The notes under the pieces are model-generated. The model ran no database searches. It had not been told where the DNA came from and worked only from the letters and a program-made list of their open reading frames with translations. Positions 29,521-38,501 of a DNA stretch of 64,000 nt are shown here, one piece after another. The position numbers and the translations under genes were made by a program. The first letter of the stretch is position 1, and every line of letters starts with the position of its first letter. The DNA is from Chromohalobacter sarecensis (GTDB lineage Bacteria; Pseudomonadota; Gammaproteobacteria; Pseudomonadales; Halomonadaceae): NCBI RefSeq assembly GCF_023061135.1, contig NZ_JAKGAN010000003.1:248001-312000 (forward strand), written 5' to 3'.

Positions 29521-30348
29521 TTACTCCCAGCCGGGCACTGCGGCACCCTTGAACAGTTCGTTGGCCTTGTCGATGACGGCCTGCGACTGATACGCCTTGA
29601 CCAGGTTCTGGATCGCCTCGTCGTCCTGATTGTCTTCACGCGTGACGATCAGGTTGACGTAGGGTGATTCCGGCCCTTCCTTGATCAACGCGTCGTCCAG
29701 GCTGAGGCCTGCTGGCTGGGCGAAGGTATTGTTGATGAAGGCCAGGTCCACATCGGGAAGCACACGCGGCAACTGGGCAGCTTCGATCTCGCGGAATTCG
29801 TAGTCATGCGGATTGTCTTTGACGTCCACCGGCGTCGCTTCGAGATTTTCCGGGTCGTCGAGTTCGATGAGCCCTTCATTGTGCATCAAAATGAGCGAAC
29901 GCCCCTCGTTGGAAGGGTCGTTGGGGAGGGCGATAGTGGCGCCGTCGGGTACGTCGTCGATGGCGTCGTAGCGCTCGGAATACGCACCGATCGGGTAGAC
30001 GAAGGTCTTGCCGGCGATAGCGAAGTCGTAGTCGCGATCCTCGACCATGCTGTTCAGGTACGGCTCATGCTGAAAGGCATTGGCATCCAGGCTGCCGTCA
30101 GCGAGGGCCGCATTGGGTGAGACATAATCGGTGAACTCGACGATCTCGACGTCGAGATCGTAGTCGTCCTTGGCGATTTGCTTGGCGACTTGCATGACGT
30201 CCGTTTCCGGGCCTGCCACGGTGCCAACCTTGATCGACTGTGTCTCGGCGTCATCGCTTCCGCAGCCGGCGAGCAGGCCGGCACCGAGTAGTGCCGCCGC
30301 GCCGAACAGGCGAACGGGGTGTAGGGCCTGGGCGAGAGTGTCGTTCAT
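29521..30348 (-). CDS. metQ: Methionine ABC transporter substrate-binding lipoprotein
   Basis: The 275-residue NlpA/MetQ lipoprotein has a signal sequence ending in the lipobox LLAGC, with lipidated Cys29. The family core shows KVGTVAGPETDVMQVAKQ, FQHEPYLNSM and ALPNDPSNEGRSL. It captures methionine in the periplasm for MetNI. The mature protein is strongly acidic. A 124-base gap separates it from metI. Confidence 0.93.
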   Translation of the reverse strand: MNDTLAQALHPVRLFGAAALLGAGLLAGCGSDDAETQSIKVGTVAGPETDVMQVAKQIAKDDYDLDVEIVEFTDYVSPNAALADGSLDANAFQHEPYLNSMVEDRDYDFAIAGKTFVYPIGAYSERYDAIDDVPDGATIALPNDPSNEGRSLILMHNEGLIELDDPENLEATPVDVKDNPHDYEFREIEAAQLPRVLPDVDLAFINNTFAQPAGLSLDDALIKEGPESPYVNLIVTREDNQDDEAIQNLVKAYQSQAVIDKANELFKGAAVPGWE

Positions 30349-30472
30349 TGTGTGAGCTCCTTGAATGAGGCGTTGTCACCGAATATACGGTAGTTACCGA
30401 TAAGCATTTATGCTTTTTTGAGTATAAAAGTGCTGTCTATTATAGCTGTACGTTTACCCTCTGACCACGCAC

Positions 30473-31126
30473 TCATTTGTGGTCGGCCTTGCGCACAAGG
30501 CGGTCGCCAAGGCTTTGAAAGCCTTGCACCATGACGACCAATATCGCCACCGTGATGAGCATGATCAGCGGTTCGAAGCGGTTGTAGCCGTAGCGGATGC
30601 CCAAGTCACCCAGACCGCCACCGCCGACGGCGCCGGCCATGGCCGAGTAGCTGACCAGTGTGACCACGGTGATGGTCAGGCCATTGATGATGCCGCCCTT
30701 GGCTTCCGGCAGGAGTACCTTGGTGATGATCTGCACCGGGGTGGCGCCCATCGCCTGAGCGGCTTCGATGAGGCCTGGGGGAATCTCGTTGAGCGCGCCT
30801 TCGACCAGGCGCGCGACGAAGGGAATCGCGGCGATGATGAGCGGCACTATGGCGGCGTTGGTGCCGATAGAGCTGCCCACCACTAGGCGCGTGAAGGGGA
30901 TGATCGCCACCATGAGAATGATGAAGGGAATCGAACGGCCGATATTGGTGACGATTCCCAGTACACGCTGGGCGACGGGCTGCGCGAGGATCTGCCCCGG
31001 CCGCGTGACATAAAGCAGAACCCCGAGGGGGATGCCGATCACGGCCGAAACCGCGCCCGAGAGTGCGACCATATAGAGTGTGTCGAGAGTGGCCTCGAGA
31101 ATCAATTCAAGCATCGCGCTGGACAT
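30473..31126 (-). CDS. metI: Methionine ABC transporter permease
   Basis: The 217-residue protein has about five transmembrane segments and the permease EAA loop EAAQAMGATPVQIITKVLLPEAKGG, which contacts MetN. The start overlaps the metN stop by 20 bases, indicating translational coupling. It is full length. Confidence 0.94.
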   Translation of the reverse strand: MSSAMLELILEATLDTLYMVALSGAVSAVIGIPLGVLLYVTRPGQILAQPVAQRVLGIVTNIGRSIPFIILMVAIIPFTRLVVGSSIGTNAAIVPLIIAAIPFVARLVEGALNEIPPGLIEAAQAMGATPVQIITKVLLPEAKGGIINGLTITVVTLVSYSAMAGAVGGGGLGDLGIRYGYNRFEPLIMLITVAILVVMVQGFQSLGDRLVRKADHK

Positions 31127-32150
31127 GGCCGAGTACCTCTACATTGATGTCGTGGGATTCGAGTTGCGTGAGTGCTTGTGACGTCGTCTCGGGCGTGCCG
31201 ATGAGCTCGGCGATCATCAGGCCCAGCGTGCGGCCTTGAATCGACTCCACCTTGGCTTGCAGGATGCTGACATCGACGCCGCTATCGCGTGCCAGGCGCG
31301 AAATGAGTGGCGTGGCGACATTCGCACCAGAAAACGCCAGGCGTACCACGGGATGCGTATGCTCGCCGGGTGTCTCCTCGAGACGCTCGACCAGCGCCTG
31401 CGGTGGCTCGAGTTCGAGAAAGGCGTTGAGAAACTCGCGGCCCAGGCGTGTCGCCGGCGCGGTGAAGAAATCGCCGACGTCGGCTTCTTCCACCAGCTCG
31501 CCATCCGAAATCAGGCCGACACGGTGGCAGATGCTCTTGACCACTTCCATCTCATGGGTAATGAGCAAAATGGTCAGCCCCAGCTTGCGGTTGATGTCCT
31601 GCAGCAGTTCGAGGATGGAAGCCGTCGTCTGTGGGTCGAGAGCAGAGGTTGCTTCATCGCAGAGCAGTACCTTGGGGCGGCTGGCGAGTGCACGCGCGAT
31701 GGCCACGCGCTGTTTCTGCCCTCCCGAGAGTTGTGCCGGGTATTGCGTGGCTTTGTCGGTCAGGCCGGTGAGATCGAGCAGCGGTTCGACGCGCTCGCGG
31801 ATCTCACCTTTCGACACACCCATCAGCTCCAGCGGCAGCGCCACGTTATCGAAAACCGTACGCGAGGCGAGCAGATTGAAATGCTGGAAAATCATGCCGA
31901 GCTGATGACGCGACTGGCGCAAGGCTTCGCTGTCCTGCTGGGTCAAGTCCTGGCCGTCGACGATGACATGGCCCGACGTCGGGCGCTCGAGGAGGTTGAC
32001 GCAGCGAATCAGCGTCGACTTGCCCGCGCCGGACAGACCGATCACGCCGTGAATGGCACCTTGCGGGACATCCAAGTCGATATTTTTGAGGGCATGGACC
32101 GCCGTAGGGCCGGCCCCATAGGTTTTGGAGACACCTTCGAGTTTGATCAT
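31107..32150 (-). CDS. metN: Methionine ABC transporter ATP-binding protein with NIL domain
   Basis: The 347-residue protein has Walker [10 protein letters not shown] (about residues 38-46), signature [15 protein letters not shown], Walker [13 protein letters not shown] and H-loop LLITHEMEV. The C-terminal NIL/ACT-like domain (about 265-345) binds methionine and causes trans-inhibition in E. coli. It begins 163 bases after the riboswitch terminator and leads the metNIQ operon. Confidence 0.95.
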   Translation of the reverse strand: MIKLEGVSKTYGAGPTAVHALKNIDLDVPQGAIHGVIGLSGAGKSTLIRCVNLLERPTSGHVIVDGQDLTQQDSEALRQSRHQLGMIFQHFNLLASRTVFDNVALPLELMGVSKGEIRERVEPLLDLTGLTDKATQYPAQLSGGQKQRVAIARALASRPKVLLCDEATSALDPQTTASILELLQDINRKLGLTILLITHEMEVVKSICHRVGLISDGELVEEADVGDFFTAPATRLGREFLNAFLELEPPQALVERLEETPGEHTHPVVRLAFSGANVATPLISRLARDSGVDVSILQAKVESIQGRTLGLMIAELIGTPETTSQALTQLESHDINVEVLGHVQRDA

Positions 32151-32312
32151 CGTCTTCGTTTGGGTCGATGCGTTGGGACGTCATGGCCATTGGCACGCCG
32201 GCGACCGTTGGTGATCGAAGCTTGTCGTGCCTGGAGTGGCGTCGCATGTGGCAGAACCCAGCATTATAACGAGGCTGGACTGCCTATGTGGCGGGATTTG
32301 TAGGCTGTGGCC

Positions 32313-32343
32313 ATAAAAAAAGGCCACCCAGGCGGGTGGCCAT
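32313..32343 (-). terminator. Leader (attenuator) terminator of metNIQ
   Basis: GGCCACCC pairs with GGGTGGCC (32322-32329 with 32334-32341, 4-base loop). On the minus strand this is followed by seven T. It lies just downstream of the riboswitch aptamer and before metN, so it is likely the expression platform. Confidence 0.88.
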
Positions 32344-32350
32344 CAACGCT

Positions 32351-32424
32351 GGACACACCCTTTTAGCGGTATTTCCCCGGGACATGCCCGGGCGCGCCCG
32401 CAATCTGGGTACAAATCGGCGCTC
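32351..32424 (-). ncRNA. SAM-II-type riboswitch in the metNIQ leader
   Basis: Read on the minus strand, the leader has P1 GCGCC/GGCGC, a loop GATTTGTACCC..ATTGCGG, and the conserved 3' strand ACCGCTAAAAGGGT. The pseudoknot pairs predicted from SAM-II form: ACCC with GGGT and GCGG with CCGC. An extra CCCGGG hairpin is inserted between P1 and the 3' strand. The match to the SAM-II core (GATTT-ACC-ATTGC ... GCTAAAA-GGG) is by eye. SAM-V has a related core and is the alternative. It starts about 10 bases after the predicted transcription start. Confidence 0.78.
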
Positions 32425-32436
32425 AAGAAGTCGCGA

Positions 32437-32465
32437 ATTCTAGGCAGCGCTTCGAGGCCTGTCAA
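32437..32465 (-). promoter_or_regulatory. Promoter of the metNIQ leader
   Basis: On the minus strand a perfect TTGACA (32465-32460) and TAGAAT (32442-32437) are 17 bases apart. Transcription would begin near 32430, immediately before the aptamer. Confidence 0.85.
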
Positions 32466-32617
32466 TGTCTCTAGGCCAAGTGCTTGTATTCAAGGACTTG
32501 GTTCAGAAAAATCGCCTGTTTTGGAGGCTTTTAAAGGTGCAGGCGTCTGACGATGGGGAGCGGTGGGCCATGGTAGAATGATGCCTGTCGAGCGTCAGGA
32601 TTGGTCAAGGAGTCGAG

Positions 32618-33232
32618 ATGTTTACCGGTATCGTGCAAGGCGTGGGAACGGTGGTGGCCGTGGAAGAGGAAACGCAGTTCCGGCGCCACATCGTGACGTT
32701 TCCCGAGGGCATGGTGGATGGGCTCGAAACCGGTGCGTCGGTGTCGCACAACGGATGCTGCCTGTCGGTGACGCGCATCGAGGGTGATCGAGTGTCCTTC
32801 GATCTGATGCGTGAAACGTTGCGCCTCACCAATCTGGGCGCGCTGGATGTCGGTGGTCACGTCAATTTGGAGCGTGCTGCGCGCATCGGTGACGAGATCG
32901 GCGGCCATGCGATGTCCGGTCACATCATCTGTCAAGCGGCGCTGGAAGAACTCGAGGAGGCACCGAACAATCGTCGTCTGTGGTTTGCGGTGCCCGACGT
33001 GCATGCACGGTTCTTGTTCGAAAAAGGCTATATTGGCGTCGATGGCATCAGTTTGACGATCGGTGCGCTCGACGGTGCCCGTTTCTGTGTCGACTTGATA
33101 CCCGAGACATTGTCGCGGACAACGCTGGGTGAACGCATGCTGGGTGATCGCGTCAATATCGAAATCGACCCGCAGACCCAGGCCATCGTCGAGACGGTTG
33201 AGCGGGTCATGGCGGCGCGTGGCTCGGTATAA
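32618..33232 (+). CDS. ribC: Riboflavin synthase alpha subunit
   Basis: The enzyme dismutates two 6,7-dimethyl-8-ribityllumazine molecules to riboflavin. The 204-residue protein consists of two homologous lumazine-binding barrels. The N-terminal one starts MFTGIVQGVG with GASVSHNGCCLSV; the second holds SGHIICQ and GISLTIGALDG. It stands alone as in E. coli rather than in a rib operon, and no FMN riboswitch precedes it. A TAGAAT lies at 32574-32579. Confidence 0.94.
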   Translation: MFTGIVQGVGTVVAVEEETQFRRHIVTFPEGMVDGLETGASVSHNGCCLSVTRIEGDRVSFDLMRETLRLTNLGALDVGGHVNLERAARIGDEIGGHAMSGHIICQAALEELEEAPNNRRLWFAVPDVHARFLFEKGYIGVDGISLTIGALDGARFCVDLIPETLSRTTLGERMLGDRVNIEIDPQTQAIVETVERVMAARGSV

Positions 33233-33355
33233 GACTGCACAAAAATCGAGGTTCTGAAGCATACCCTCGATTCCTGGCGTTGCATTGGGTACCATTTGCG
33301 GCTTTGTCCGCTGCCCGTCGCGGCTAAACCGCGTGCATTGCTGATGGAGCCTCAG

Positions 33356-33901
33356 ATGAGCATTTATGGCGATTATATAAAGTCGGTCATTCGCACCGTC
33401 CCCGATTGGCCCCAGCCGGGCGTCAATTTCCGTGATATTACGCCGGTGCTGCAGAATAGCGCCGCTTTCCGCAAGCTCATCGATAGCTTCGTTCACCGTT
33501 ATCAGGAGCTCAACCTGGATGCGATCGCCGCGATCGATGCGCGCGGTTTCATCATCGGAGCGCCGGTCGCCTATGAGCTCGGCTGCAGCTTCGTGCCGGT
33601 GCGCAAGAAGGGAAAGTTACCGTTCAAGACCATCAGCGAAACCTATACGCTGGAATACGGTGAATCGACCGTCGAACTGCATTCCGATGCGTTTCGCGAA
33701 GGCGACCGTATCCTGGTGATGGATGACCTGATTGCCACTGGCGGTACCATGCTGGCGGCGGCCTCGCTGATCCAGCGCAGCGGCGGACAAGTGGTCGAGA
33801 CTGCCGCGATCATCGACCTTCCTGAACTCGGTGGCGCGCAGAAGATTCGCGATGCCGGCCATGGCGTGTTCGCCGTTTGCACCTTTACCGAACACGAATG
33901 A
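33356..33901 (+). CDS. apt: Adenine phosphoribosyltransferase
   Basis: Apt salvages adenine to AMP with PRPP. The 181-residue product shows [27 protein letters not shown] and the PRPP-binding loop [17 protein letters not shown] 33356 follows GGAG by about 7 bases; an in-frame ATG at 33344 would add four residues. It is followed by gpt, ung and upp on the same strand. Confidence 0.95.
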   Translation: MSIYGDYIKSVIRTVPDWPQPGVNFRDITPVLQNSAAFRKLIDSFVHRYQELNLDAIAAIDARGFIIGAPVAYELGCSFVPVRKKGKLPFKTISETYTLEYGESTVELHSDAFREGDRILVMDDLIATGGTMLAAASLIQRSGGQVVETAAIIDLPELGGAQKIRDAGHGVFAVCTFTEHE

Positions 33902-33965
33902 CGCGCGTGGGCGCGTGGCTGCCACGCGCCCTGTAGCCCCTTATATTCCTCCGGGTGGTCTTCCC

Positions 33966-34454
33966 ATGAGTACCGATCGCTATCACCAGCAGTTCACCGT
34001 TTCCTGGGACCAGTTGCATCGTGATGTGCGTGTCCTGTGTCACCAACTTGTCGAGCGAGACTTTAAAGGCATCGTCGCGATTACCCGTGGTGGCTTGATT
34101 CCTGCGGCATTGATTGCGCGTGAACTCAACGTGCGTCTGATCGATACGGTGTGCATCAAGAGTTACGAGCACAAGGAGCAGGGCGGCCTGGACGTCATGA
34201 AGGGCGTCGACCATGATGGCGATGGCTGGTTGCTGGTCGACGACCTGGTCGATACTGGTAATACGGCGCGGGCGGTGCGCGAGATGCTGCCCAAGGCGCA
34301 TTTCGTGACCATCTATGCCAAGCCGGAAGGTCGTCCGTTGGTCGATCAGTGCTTGACCGAGGTCGCGCAGGATTGCTGGATTCAATTCCCCTGGGACATG
34401 GGCATTGCCTATGTCGAGCCGTTGGTCGACCAGGTGCGTTCGCGCGATTCATGA
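33966..34454 (+). CDS. gpt: Xanthine-guanine phosphoribosyltransferase
   Basis: The 162-residue type I PRTase matches the enterobacterial XGPRT type: VAITRGGLIPAALIAREL, the PRPP loop LLVDDLVDTGNTA, and FPWDMGIAYVEP near the C terminus. It salvages guanine and xanthine. The frame is open upstream into apt, but the family start is ATG 33966. Confidence 0.9.
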   Translation: MSTDRYHQQFTVSWDQLHRDVRVLCHQLVERDFKGIVAITRGGLIPAALIARELNVRLIDTVCIKSYEHKEQGGLDVMKGVDHDGDGWLLVDDLVDTGNTARAVREMLPKAHFVTIYAKPEGRPLVDQCLTEVAQDCWIQFPWDMGIAYVEPLVDQVRSRDS

Positions 34455-34491
34455 GCCCCATCGCCCAACGCAAGCGTAAGGAAGGTGCGTG

Positions 34492-35193
34492 ATGTCTCAA
34501 GTCTTGCCGGATAGTTGGCAGCGTCATCTGGGCCCAGAATTCGAAGCGCCCTACATGCAGGCGCTGCGCGCGTTCCTGGCGCGCGAAAAAGCCCAGCGCA
34601 AGGTGATCTACCCGCATTCGGATCATTGGTTTCGAGCTTTTGAGTTGACGCCGCTGGATCAGGTCCGCGTCGTGGTTCTGGGGCAGGATCCGTATCACGG
34701 GCCACACCAGGCGCATGGCTTATGCTTTTCGGTGCGCCCCGGCATCCCGGCGCCGCCTTCGTTGCAGAACATCTACAAGGAACTGGCGCAGGACGTGGGC
34801 ACGACGCCGGTGTCGCACGGTTTTCTCGAGTCCTGGGCGCGTCAGGGTGTGTTGTTGCTCAATAGTGTATTGACCGTCGAGCAGGGCAATGCCGGCGCGC
34901 ATCGGGGGCAGGGCTGGGAAGCCTTCACCGATCGTGCCATTCAGGTGGTCAATGAGCAGTGCGATGGGGTGGTCTTCTTGCTGTGGGGCAGTTACGCCCA
35001 GAAGAAGGCATCGTTCGTCGACCGTCAGAAACACCTGGTATTGCATGCCCCGCATCCCTCGCCCTTGTCAGCGCACCGTGGCTACTTCGGTCAGCGTCAC
35101 TTCTCTCAAGCCAATGCTTTTCTGGCTGCACGAGGACGAGAGGGCATCGACTGGCAATTGCCGGCACAGCCTGAGTTCATCTCGTCCCCTTAA
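34492..35193 (+). CDS. ung: Uracil-DNA glycosylase (family 1)
   Basis: Ung removes uracil from DNA. The 233-residue product holds the water-activating motif [17 protein letters not shown], the uracil-binding [12 protein letters not shown], and the minor-groove loop [13 protein letters not shown] 34492 follows AGGAAGG by 6 bases. It lies in the same run as three nucleobase PRTase genes. Confidence 0.95.
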   Translation: MSQVLPDSWQRHLGPEFEAPYMQALRAFLAREKAQRKVIYPHSDHWFRAFELTPLDQVRVVVLGQDPYHGPHQAHGLCFSVRPGIPAPPSLQNIYKELAQDVGTTPVSHGFLESWARQGVLLLNSVLTVEQGNAGAHRGQGWEAFTDRAIQVVNEQCDGVVFLLWGSYAQKKASFVDRQKHLVLHAPHPSPLSAHRGYFGQRHFSQANAFLAARGREGIDWQLPAQPEFISSP

Positions 35194-35321
35194 CCCGCGC
35201 TCCCTGGCACGCTAGAATACGTGTAAATCCGAATCGCTTCCCGGCCGCCTCCGTGACGTACCCGCATGGCCGGCGTGGAGTGCGGTTCGGCTCGTCATCG
35301 CCGAAAGGATATCCCCCCGCC

Positions 35322-35951
35322 ATGAGCGTTCATTCCATCCAACATCCCCTGGTCAAGCATAAGCTGGGCCTGATGCGTGAAGCCGGTATCAGCACCAAGA
35401 GCTTCCGCGAGCTGGCCAGCGAAGTCGCCAAGTTATTGACCTATGAAGCGACGCAGGATCTCGAGACTCAGAAGACAGAAATTCCGGGATGGAGTGGCGG
35501 CTTGCTCGAAGTCGAACTGCTCAAGGGCAAGAAGGTTACCGTGGTTCCCATTCTGCGTGCCGGTCTGGGCATGCTCGATGGCGTTACCGATCTCATCCCC
35601 AGCGCGCGCGTCAGTGTAGTGGGGCTTTATCGCAACGAAGAGACGCTGGAGCCGGTGCCTTATTTCGAGAAGTTCGTCGGCGATCTCGACGAGCGTATGG
35701 CGATTGTCATCGATCCCATGTTGGCCACGGGGGGCTCCATGGTGGCGACGCTGGATATGCTCAAGGCACGTGGCTGCCCGCTGGTGAAAGTCATCGTCCT
35801 GGTCGCGGCGCCTGAGGGCATCGCCCGGGTGCAAGAGGCTTATCCCGAGGTAGAGATTTATACCGCGTCCGTCGATGAGCGCCTCGACGAGAATGGCTAC
35901 ATCGTCCCCGGCCTTGGCGATGCCGGCGATAAGATATTCGGCACGCGCTGA
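35322..35951 (+). CDS. upp: Uracil phosphoribosyltransferase
   Basis: Upp makes UMP from uracil and PRPP. The 209-residue product has [27 protein letters not shown] and the PRPP loop [12 protein letters not shown], ending in [11 protein letters not shown]. It is followed by a hairpin CCACATCGGAA/TTCCGATGTGG (35966-35988) with no good T-run. Its usual partner uraA lies 6.7 kb downstream, after the glp operon. Confidence 0.95.
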   Translation: MSVHSIQHPLVKHKLGLMREAGISTKSFRELASEVAKLLTYEATQDLETQKTEIPGWSGGLLEVELLKGKKVTVVPILRAGLGMLDGVTDLIPSARVSVVGLYRNEETLEPVPYFEKFVGDLDERMAIVIDPMLATGGSMVATLDMLKARGCPLVKVIVLVAAPEGIARVQEAYPEVEIYTASVDERLDENGYIVPGLGDAGDKIFGTR

Positions 35952-36310
35952 TACCCCCGGCAAGACCACATCGGAATTTCCGATGTGGCTTAGACTGTCC
36001 TCATCTTTGGATTTCATTGCCAAGAACCAGGGTCGCTGCATGCGGCCCTTTTTATGTTCGAAATTGAAGAGTCCAGCCATTCTCCTTTTGATAGCATCGC
36101 GCACTGATTTTTTTGTGCGAAGTAGACAAAAGTTCTATCCGTTGTTTTTTATTCCTATAAACAATAGTTTGTGACTTTGTTTTGGCCATATTGAGGGGCC
36201 TGGGCGTCATTTTCGATAAATAACATTTGTGTCTGAATTCGAATCTCGACTAACGTGATTTCACACGCAGACTCAGCGTGATCTCATAACGAATAACAGC
36301 CGAGATCCGT
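35952..36310 (+). other. AT-rich intergenic region between upp and glpS
   Basis: This 359-base region holds no gene. From about 36050 it is visibly richer in A and T than the flanks. It contains an exact GlpR-type half-site ATGTTCG at 36054-36060, a CGCAC/GTGCG hairpin around a T-run near 36099-36119, and the better operator at 36209-36226. It is probably the glp promoter region. Confidence 0.6.
36209..36226 (+). promoter_or_regulatory. GlpR-like operator upstream of glpS
   Basis: ATTTTCGATAAATAACAT differs at only three of 18 positions from ATGTTCGATAACGAACAT, the E. coli-type GlpR site. It shares TTTTCGATAAA with the region upstream of glpR. It lies about 85 bases before the glpS start. 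Confidence 0.65.
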
Positions 36311-37399
36311 ATGTCATTGAACCTAGAAAGCATCGATCGGGTGATCGGCGGCGAGACGCATATCGCTGATATGAATCTGACCCTCGAACCCGGATCGTTC
36401 AATGTCCTGTTGGGCCGGACGCTCTCCGGGAAGACCACTCTGATGCGGCTGATGGCGGGGCTCGATACGCCGACCCGAGGGCGAGTCTTGATGAATGGTC
36501 AGGATGTGACCGGTCGCTCCGTAAGGCATCGCAATGTGTCGATGGTTTATCAGCAGTTCATCAATTACCCCAGCCTTACCGTCTACGAGAATATTGCCTC
36601 GCCGCTGAAGCTGGCGAAGGCAGGGCGCGCCGAGATCGATCGTCGGGTGCGGAGTATTGCCGAGATGCTGCATATCGAGCACCTGCTCGATCGTCAGCCA
36701 TTGGAGCTGTCTGGTGGCCAACAGCAGCGTACCGCCATGGGGCGCGCCTTGGTAAAGGATGCCGATGTGGTGCTGTTCGATGAACCACTGGTCAATCTGG
36801 ACTATAAGCTTCGCGAGGAATTCCGCGAAGAGCTGCGGGCGGTCTTCAGTGAGCGTAATTGTATTGCCGTCTATGCGACCACCGAGCCTGCCGAAGCATT
36901 GGCGCTGGGCGGCAATACAGCAGTACTACATCAAGGCCGTTTACTTCAATATGGCCCCACTGCAGAGGTTTACCACCGTCCGAACGATATTAGGGCGGCT
37001 GAAATGTTCTCGGAGCCCCCCATCAATATCGTCAAGGGGACCCTCTCTGGTTCTGAAATCAGCTTCGATAATACCTTGCACTTCCCTGCTGGCAACGAGC
37101 TTGGCACTTTAGAGCCGGGGGAATACCGGTTTGGCATTCGTGCCTCGCATATTTCTCTGGCCCCACGTGCCAAAGGCGATATCGAAATTCATATGACCGT
37201 TGATTTGGCCGAGATCAGTGGGTCTGAAACCTTCCTGCATGTGCACAACGAGCATTTCTACATGACGGTACATCTTGAGGGGGTACACGAATTTCGTGTT
37301 GATGCGCCGGTCAAGCTCTACTTTCCGGCGCACAAGATTTATGCCTTCGATCATGAAGGTGCGGTAATCCATATACCGACTCACCTGAGAGGTGTTTGA
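36311..37399 (+). CDS. glpS: Glycerol ABC transporter ATP-binding protein GlpS
   Basis: The 362-residue MalK-type ATPase has a C-terminal regulatory (TOBE-like) domain. Signature LSGGQ (133-137) and Walker B VVLFDE (153-158) are canonical. Walker A is GRTLSGKT (35-42), with Leu in place of the usual Gly, and Thr191 occupies the switch-histidine position (VYATTEPAEA). These deviations fit the GlpS family as I remember it. It starts the six-gene operon glpSTPQUV, as in Rhizobium. The start has only a weak Shine-Dalgarno. Confidence 0.87.
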   Translation: MSLNLESIDRVIGGETHIADMNLTLEPGSFNVLLGRTLSGKTTLMRLMAGLDTPTRGRVLMNGQDVTGRSVRHRNVSMVYQQFINYPSLTVYENIASPLKLAKAGRAEIDRRVRSIAEMLHIEHLLDRQPLELSGGQQQRTAMGRALVKDADVVLFDEPLVNLDYKLREEFREELRAVFSERNCIAVYATTEPAEALALGGNTAVLHQGRLLQYGPTAEVYHRPNDIRAAEMFSEPPINIVKGTLSGSEISFDNTLHFPAGNELGTLEPGEYRFGIRASHISLAPRAKGDIEIHMTVDLAEISGSETFLHVHNEHFYMTVHLEGVHEFRVDAPVKLYFPAHKIYAFDHEGAVIHIPTHLRGV

Positions 37400-37400
37400 G

Positions 37401-38501
37401 ATGGCCGAGATCACCCTGAAATCCCTGGCGCATACATACTCGGCGAATCCTCAGTCAGCTCAAGACTATGCCATCCGTGAGATGAATCATGTCTGGCAGC
37501 AGGGCGGCGCTTATGCCTTGCTGGGGCCTTCGGGTTGCGGGAAATCGACATTGCTCAATATCATTTCCGGTTTGCTCGAGCCATCGAGTGGCGACGTGCT
37601 TTTTGATGGTGAAGTAGTCAATGCGTTGCCGCCCGAAGCGCGCAATATAGCCCAGGTTTTCCAGTTCCCCGTCATCTACGACACGATGACGGTTTACGAC
37701 AATCTTGCTTTTCCACTGCGAAACGTAAAGACCCCTGAGGCGAGGGTCCACGAGCGTGTCATGGAAGTGGCTGATGTTCTGGAGCTGACTTCCCAGCTAA
37801 AGCGCAAGGCCAAGAACCTGACGGCGGACGAGAAGCAAAAAGTGTCCATGGGCCGCGGTCTGGTACGTGATGACGTCTCGGCCATTCTGTTTGATGAGCC
37901 GTTGACGGTTATCGATCCGCAGCTTAAGTGGACATTGCGACGTAAGCTCAAGGAGATTCACCAACGTTTCCAGATCACCATGATCTACGTGACTCATGAC
38001 CAGCTCGAAGCCTCGACCTTCGCTGACAAGATCGCCGTGATGTACGAGGGCCAAGTGGTGCAGTTCGGTACGCCCAGAGAGCTTTTCGAGACACCGAATC
38101 ACACCTTCGTCGGCTACTTCATCGGCAGTCCGGGCATGAACTTTTTGGACGTCTCCGCTCGCGATGGCGAGGTCTGGGCCGGCGATACCGCGCTCACGGT
38201 GGGGCTGGGAGTTCGTGATGCCATCGAGAAAGCGACGTCCTCCAACATCAAGCTGGGTATCCGGCCTGAATTCATCGAGGTGCATGCCGATCCGCTGGAA
38301 GGCGGGATGTCGGCTCAAGTGGACCATGCTCAGGATCTAGGGACCTATTCGATTGTTTATTTGACGCTGGGTGGCATCTCGCTAAAAGCGCGTATCGAAG
38401 AAGACCAGGTGACCCCGACCGGTAAGGCCTGGCTGCGCTTCCCCGATGAGCGCCTCGGGCTTTACGTCGATGAATATCGGGTGGAGATCGACCATGAATA
38501 A
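37401..38501 (+). CDS. glpT: Glycerol ABC transporter ATP-binding protein GlpT
   Basis: The 366-residue partner ATPase has canonical Walker A GPSGCGKS (42-49), Walker B AILFDE and switch His199 (YVTHDQLEA). Its signature motif is LTADEKQ (140-146) instead of LSGGQ. Combined with GlpS it would form one canonical and one degenerate ATP site. It starts one base after the glpS stop and overlaps glpP by 8 bases. This GlpT is unrelated to the glycerol-3-phosphate antiporter of E. coli. Confidence 0.87.
   Translation: MAEITLKSLAHTYSANPQSAQDYAIREMNHVWQQGGAYALLGPSGCGKSTLLNIISGLLEPSSGDVLFDGEVVNALPPEARNIAQVFQFPVIYDTMTVYDNLAFPLRNVKTPEARVHERVMEVADVLELTSQLKRKAKNLTADEKQKVSMGRGLVRDDVSAILFDEPLTVIDPQLKWTLRRKLKEIHQRFQITMIYVTHDQLEASTFADKIAVMYEGQVVQFGTPRELFETPNHTFVGYFIGSPGMNFLDVSARDGEVWAGDTALTVGLGVRDAIEKATSSNIKLGIRPEFIEVHADPLEGGMSAQVDHAQDLGTYSIVYLTLGGISLKARIEEDQVTPTGKAWLRFPDERLGLYVDEYRVEIDHE

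Noticed and set aside
32521-32617. FMN riboswitch upstream of ribC
   Set aside because: The gap is under 100 bases once the metNIQ promoter is excluded and has no RFN-like conserved helices.
36311-37399. GlpS as a decaying pseudogene because of its altered Walker A and missing switch His
   Set aside because: The frame is intact, the other motifs are perfect, and complementary changes in GlpT point to a family trait rather than decay.
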